Shown: positions 63,131-64,000 of the stretch, piece by piece
Layout: every line of letters starts with the position of its first letter
Numbering within the stretch: position 1 is the stretch's first letter
DNA from: Sphingobium scionense
Lineage (GTDB): Bacteria > Pseudomonadota > Alphaproteobacteria > Sphingomonadales > Sphingomonadaceae
Assembly: GCF_014197035.1 (NCBI RefSeq)
Contig: NZ_JACIEU010000002.1
Span: 62,001-126,000, forward strand
DNA: 64,000 nt
Reading direction: 5' to 3'
The notes under the pieces: model-generated
The model's database searches: none
What the model saw: the letters and a program-made list of their open reading frames with translations, nothing else
What the model was told of the DNA's origin: nothing
Position numbers and translations under genes: made by a program

Positions 63131-63493
63131 ATGGTGCTGGAAGAATTCGTCCATCGGCTGGCGGAATATATCGCGCTGGTCATCAACCTGCTCGCGATCC
63201 TGGCGATTGCCATCGGCGCTGTTCAGAGTGCGGTAGGGCTCAGCGGTCTGTTACTGTTCAAGGCGGACGAAGCCAAGCTGATGCCGGTCTGGATGAGCTT
63301 TGGTCGCTGGCTGGTGGCGGGGCTGAGTTTTCAGCTGGCCGCCGACATCGTAGAGACCAGCATCGCGCCAAGCTGGGCCGATATCGGCAAGCTGGCCGCG
63401 ATCGCCGCCATACGCACTTTCCTCAACTATTTCCTCGATCGGGATATGGAGGGGTTGCGGGAACGTGAAAAGGCCAAGGCGGAGGCCATCTGA
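63131..63493 (+). CDS. DUF1622 family membrane protein
   Basis: A 120-residue protein with three hydrophobic helices: about residues 10-40 (YIALVINLLAILAIAIGAVQ), 55-75 (WLVAGLSFQLAADIVET) and 85-103 (IGKLAAIAAIRTFLNYFLDR). The FGRWLVAGLSFQLAADI and AIRTFLNYFL segments are hallmarks of DUF1622. ATG 63131 is chosen because it has AAGGGG upstream and starts the conserved part. Function unknown. Confidence 0.8.
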   Translation: MVLEEFVHRLAEYIALVINLLAILAIAIGAVQSAVGLSGLLLFKADEAKLMPVWMSFGRWLVAGLSFQLAADIVETSIAPSWADIGKLAAIAAIRTFLNYFLDRDMEGLREREKAKAEAI

Positions 63494-63562
63494 TCGCAGT
63501 GATGCAGGCAGCTTTCCGCCGCCTGCTGCGTTGTATCTCCCAGGAAATGGGAGAGTATCGCC

Positions 63563-64000
63563 TTGAAATATCACCTTCTCGGCCTGCCGCTGCTGTGTGC
63601 GGCCTGCAATGTGTCGACCACCGACGCCAATGAAAGCCAGCCATCAGCGCCCGTTAACCAGGCGCAGGCGGCGCCCGATCCCTCGGCGGCCTATGCCTTC
63701 CAGGTCGTGGACGAACCCGGCGGTAAGCCCTGGCAGCCCAGTCCGATCTTGCAGGCGCAGGTGGTGCTCGACCGCTGGGGCTTCTCGCCCGGCGTGATCG
63801 ACGGCAAGGACGGGATGAGTTTCAAGGCGGCCTTGCGCGGCTTCCAGGAGGCGAACAAGCTGCCGGTCACCGGCGACTATGACCAGAAGACCTCGGCCGC
63901 GCTGCTGGAGGGGGAGGCGAAGCCGACCACCTGGCTGGTGCGTATCCCTGACGGTTTTGCCCGTGGGCCGTTCTTCGACATTCCCAAGGGGTTGAACAAT
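63563..64000 (+). CDS. Peptidoglycan-binding (L,D-transpeptidase-type) protein, N-terminal part (partial)
   Basis: The gene runs off the window; 146 residues are visible. It starts at TTG 63563 with GGGAGAG 7 nt upstream. The hydrophobic leader ends in LLCAACN, a possible but non-canonical lipobox. A low-complexity linker follows (about residues 20-43). A peptidoglycan-binding domain spans about 60-120 (LQAQVVLDRWGFSPGVIDGK, ALRGFQEANKLPVTGDYDQK). Such domains are often followed by an L,D-transpeptidase (YkuD) domain, which would lie beyond the window. Likely an envelope enzyme in the periplasm. Confidence 0.75.
   Translation, partial: MKYHLLGLPLLCAACNVSTTDANESQPSAPVNQAQAAPDPSAAYAFQVVDEPGGKPWQPSPILQAQVVLDRWGFSPGVIDGKDGMSFKAALRGFQEANKLPVTGDYDQKTSAALLEGEAKPTTWLVRIPDGFARGPFFDIPKGLNN

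Overview
The window looks like chromosomal DNA from a sphingomonad, most likely Sphingobium or a close relative. The evidence is high GC, alphaproteobacterial protein types, xylose genes closely resembling Caulobacter xylX/xylB/xylC, a zapA - 6S RNA - 5-formyl-THF cyclo-ligase block, a tkt-gap-pgk block with a class I aldolase and thiE, and GC-rich palindromic intergenic repeats. I see no phage, transposase, plasmid or CRISPR signature.

Left part (1-15 kb): the end of a TamB-like gene, L-serine dehydratase, an outer-membrane barrel, a hot-dog thioesterase, a GH43-like protein, pyrF with a LapA-like protein, then a minus-strand operon for oxidative (Weimberg) D-xylose use. That operon holds a KDX dehydratase (xylX), D-xylose dehydrogenase (xylB), xylonolactonase (xylC), a sugar porter and an aldose epimerase. 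Next come a small membrane protein, an EF-hand protein, purB, a large palindromic repeat and an orphan secreted-protein gene in a visibly less GC-rich stretch.

Middle (15-35 kb): a glucuronoxylan utilisation locus. It holds a LacI regulator, GH67 alpha-glucuronidase, two tandem GH3 enzymes, mannonate dehydratase (ManD), a hexuronate-type MFS carrier, fructuronate reductase (UxuB type), a GH2 enzyme, a large TonB-dependent receptor and an SGNH esterase. The genes fit import of xylo-oligosaccharides by the receptor, trimming by GH67, GH3, GH2 and esterase, glucuronate flow through UxuB and ManD, and xylose flow through the Weimberg operon. Three near-identical 14-bp LacI-type operators (upstream of xylX, between GH67 and GH3, upstream of the receptor) tie the two sugar regions into one probable regulon. 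A second, GntR-like operator pair brackets the manD promoter.

Right part (35-64 kb): mostly housekeeping genes. These are putR/putA, ohr/ohrR with duplicated operators, a cyclic-nucleotide-binding-domain/thioredoxin-reductase-like fusion, tRNA-Pro, a degenerate RadC-like gene, thyA, a branched-chain 2-oxoacid dehydrogenase operon (E1 alpha, E1 beta, E2; no E3), a methyltransferase, an AI-2E-family exporter, two identical tRNA-Asp genes, aqpZ, the cyclo-ligase/6S/zapA block, tkt, gap, pgk, an MFS carrier, a TlpA-like protein, class I aldolase, a P1 peptidase, thiE, a DUF1622 protein and the start of a peptidoglycan-binding lipoprotein-like gene.

The most unusual observations are the shared operator architecture of the xylan/xylose regulon, a palindromic intergenic-type repeat read in frame inside the E2 gene, the duplicated ohr operators, a RadC-family protein that has lost its metal motif, and a probable CTG start. 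I found no wholly unknown multi-gene system.
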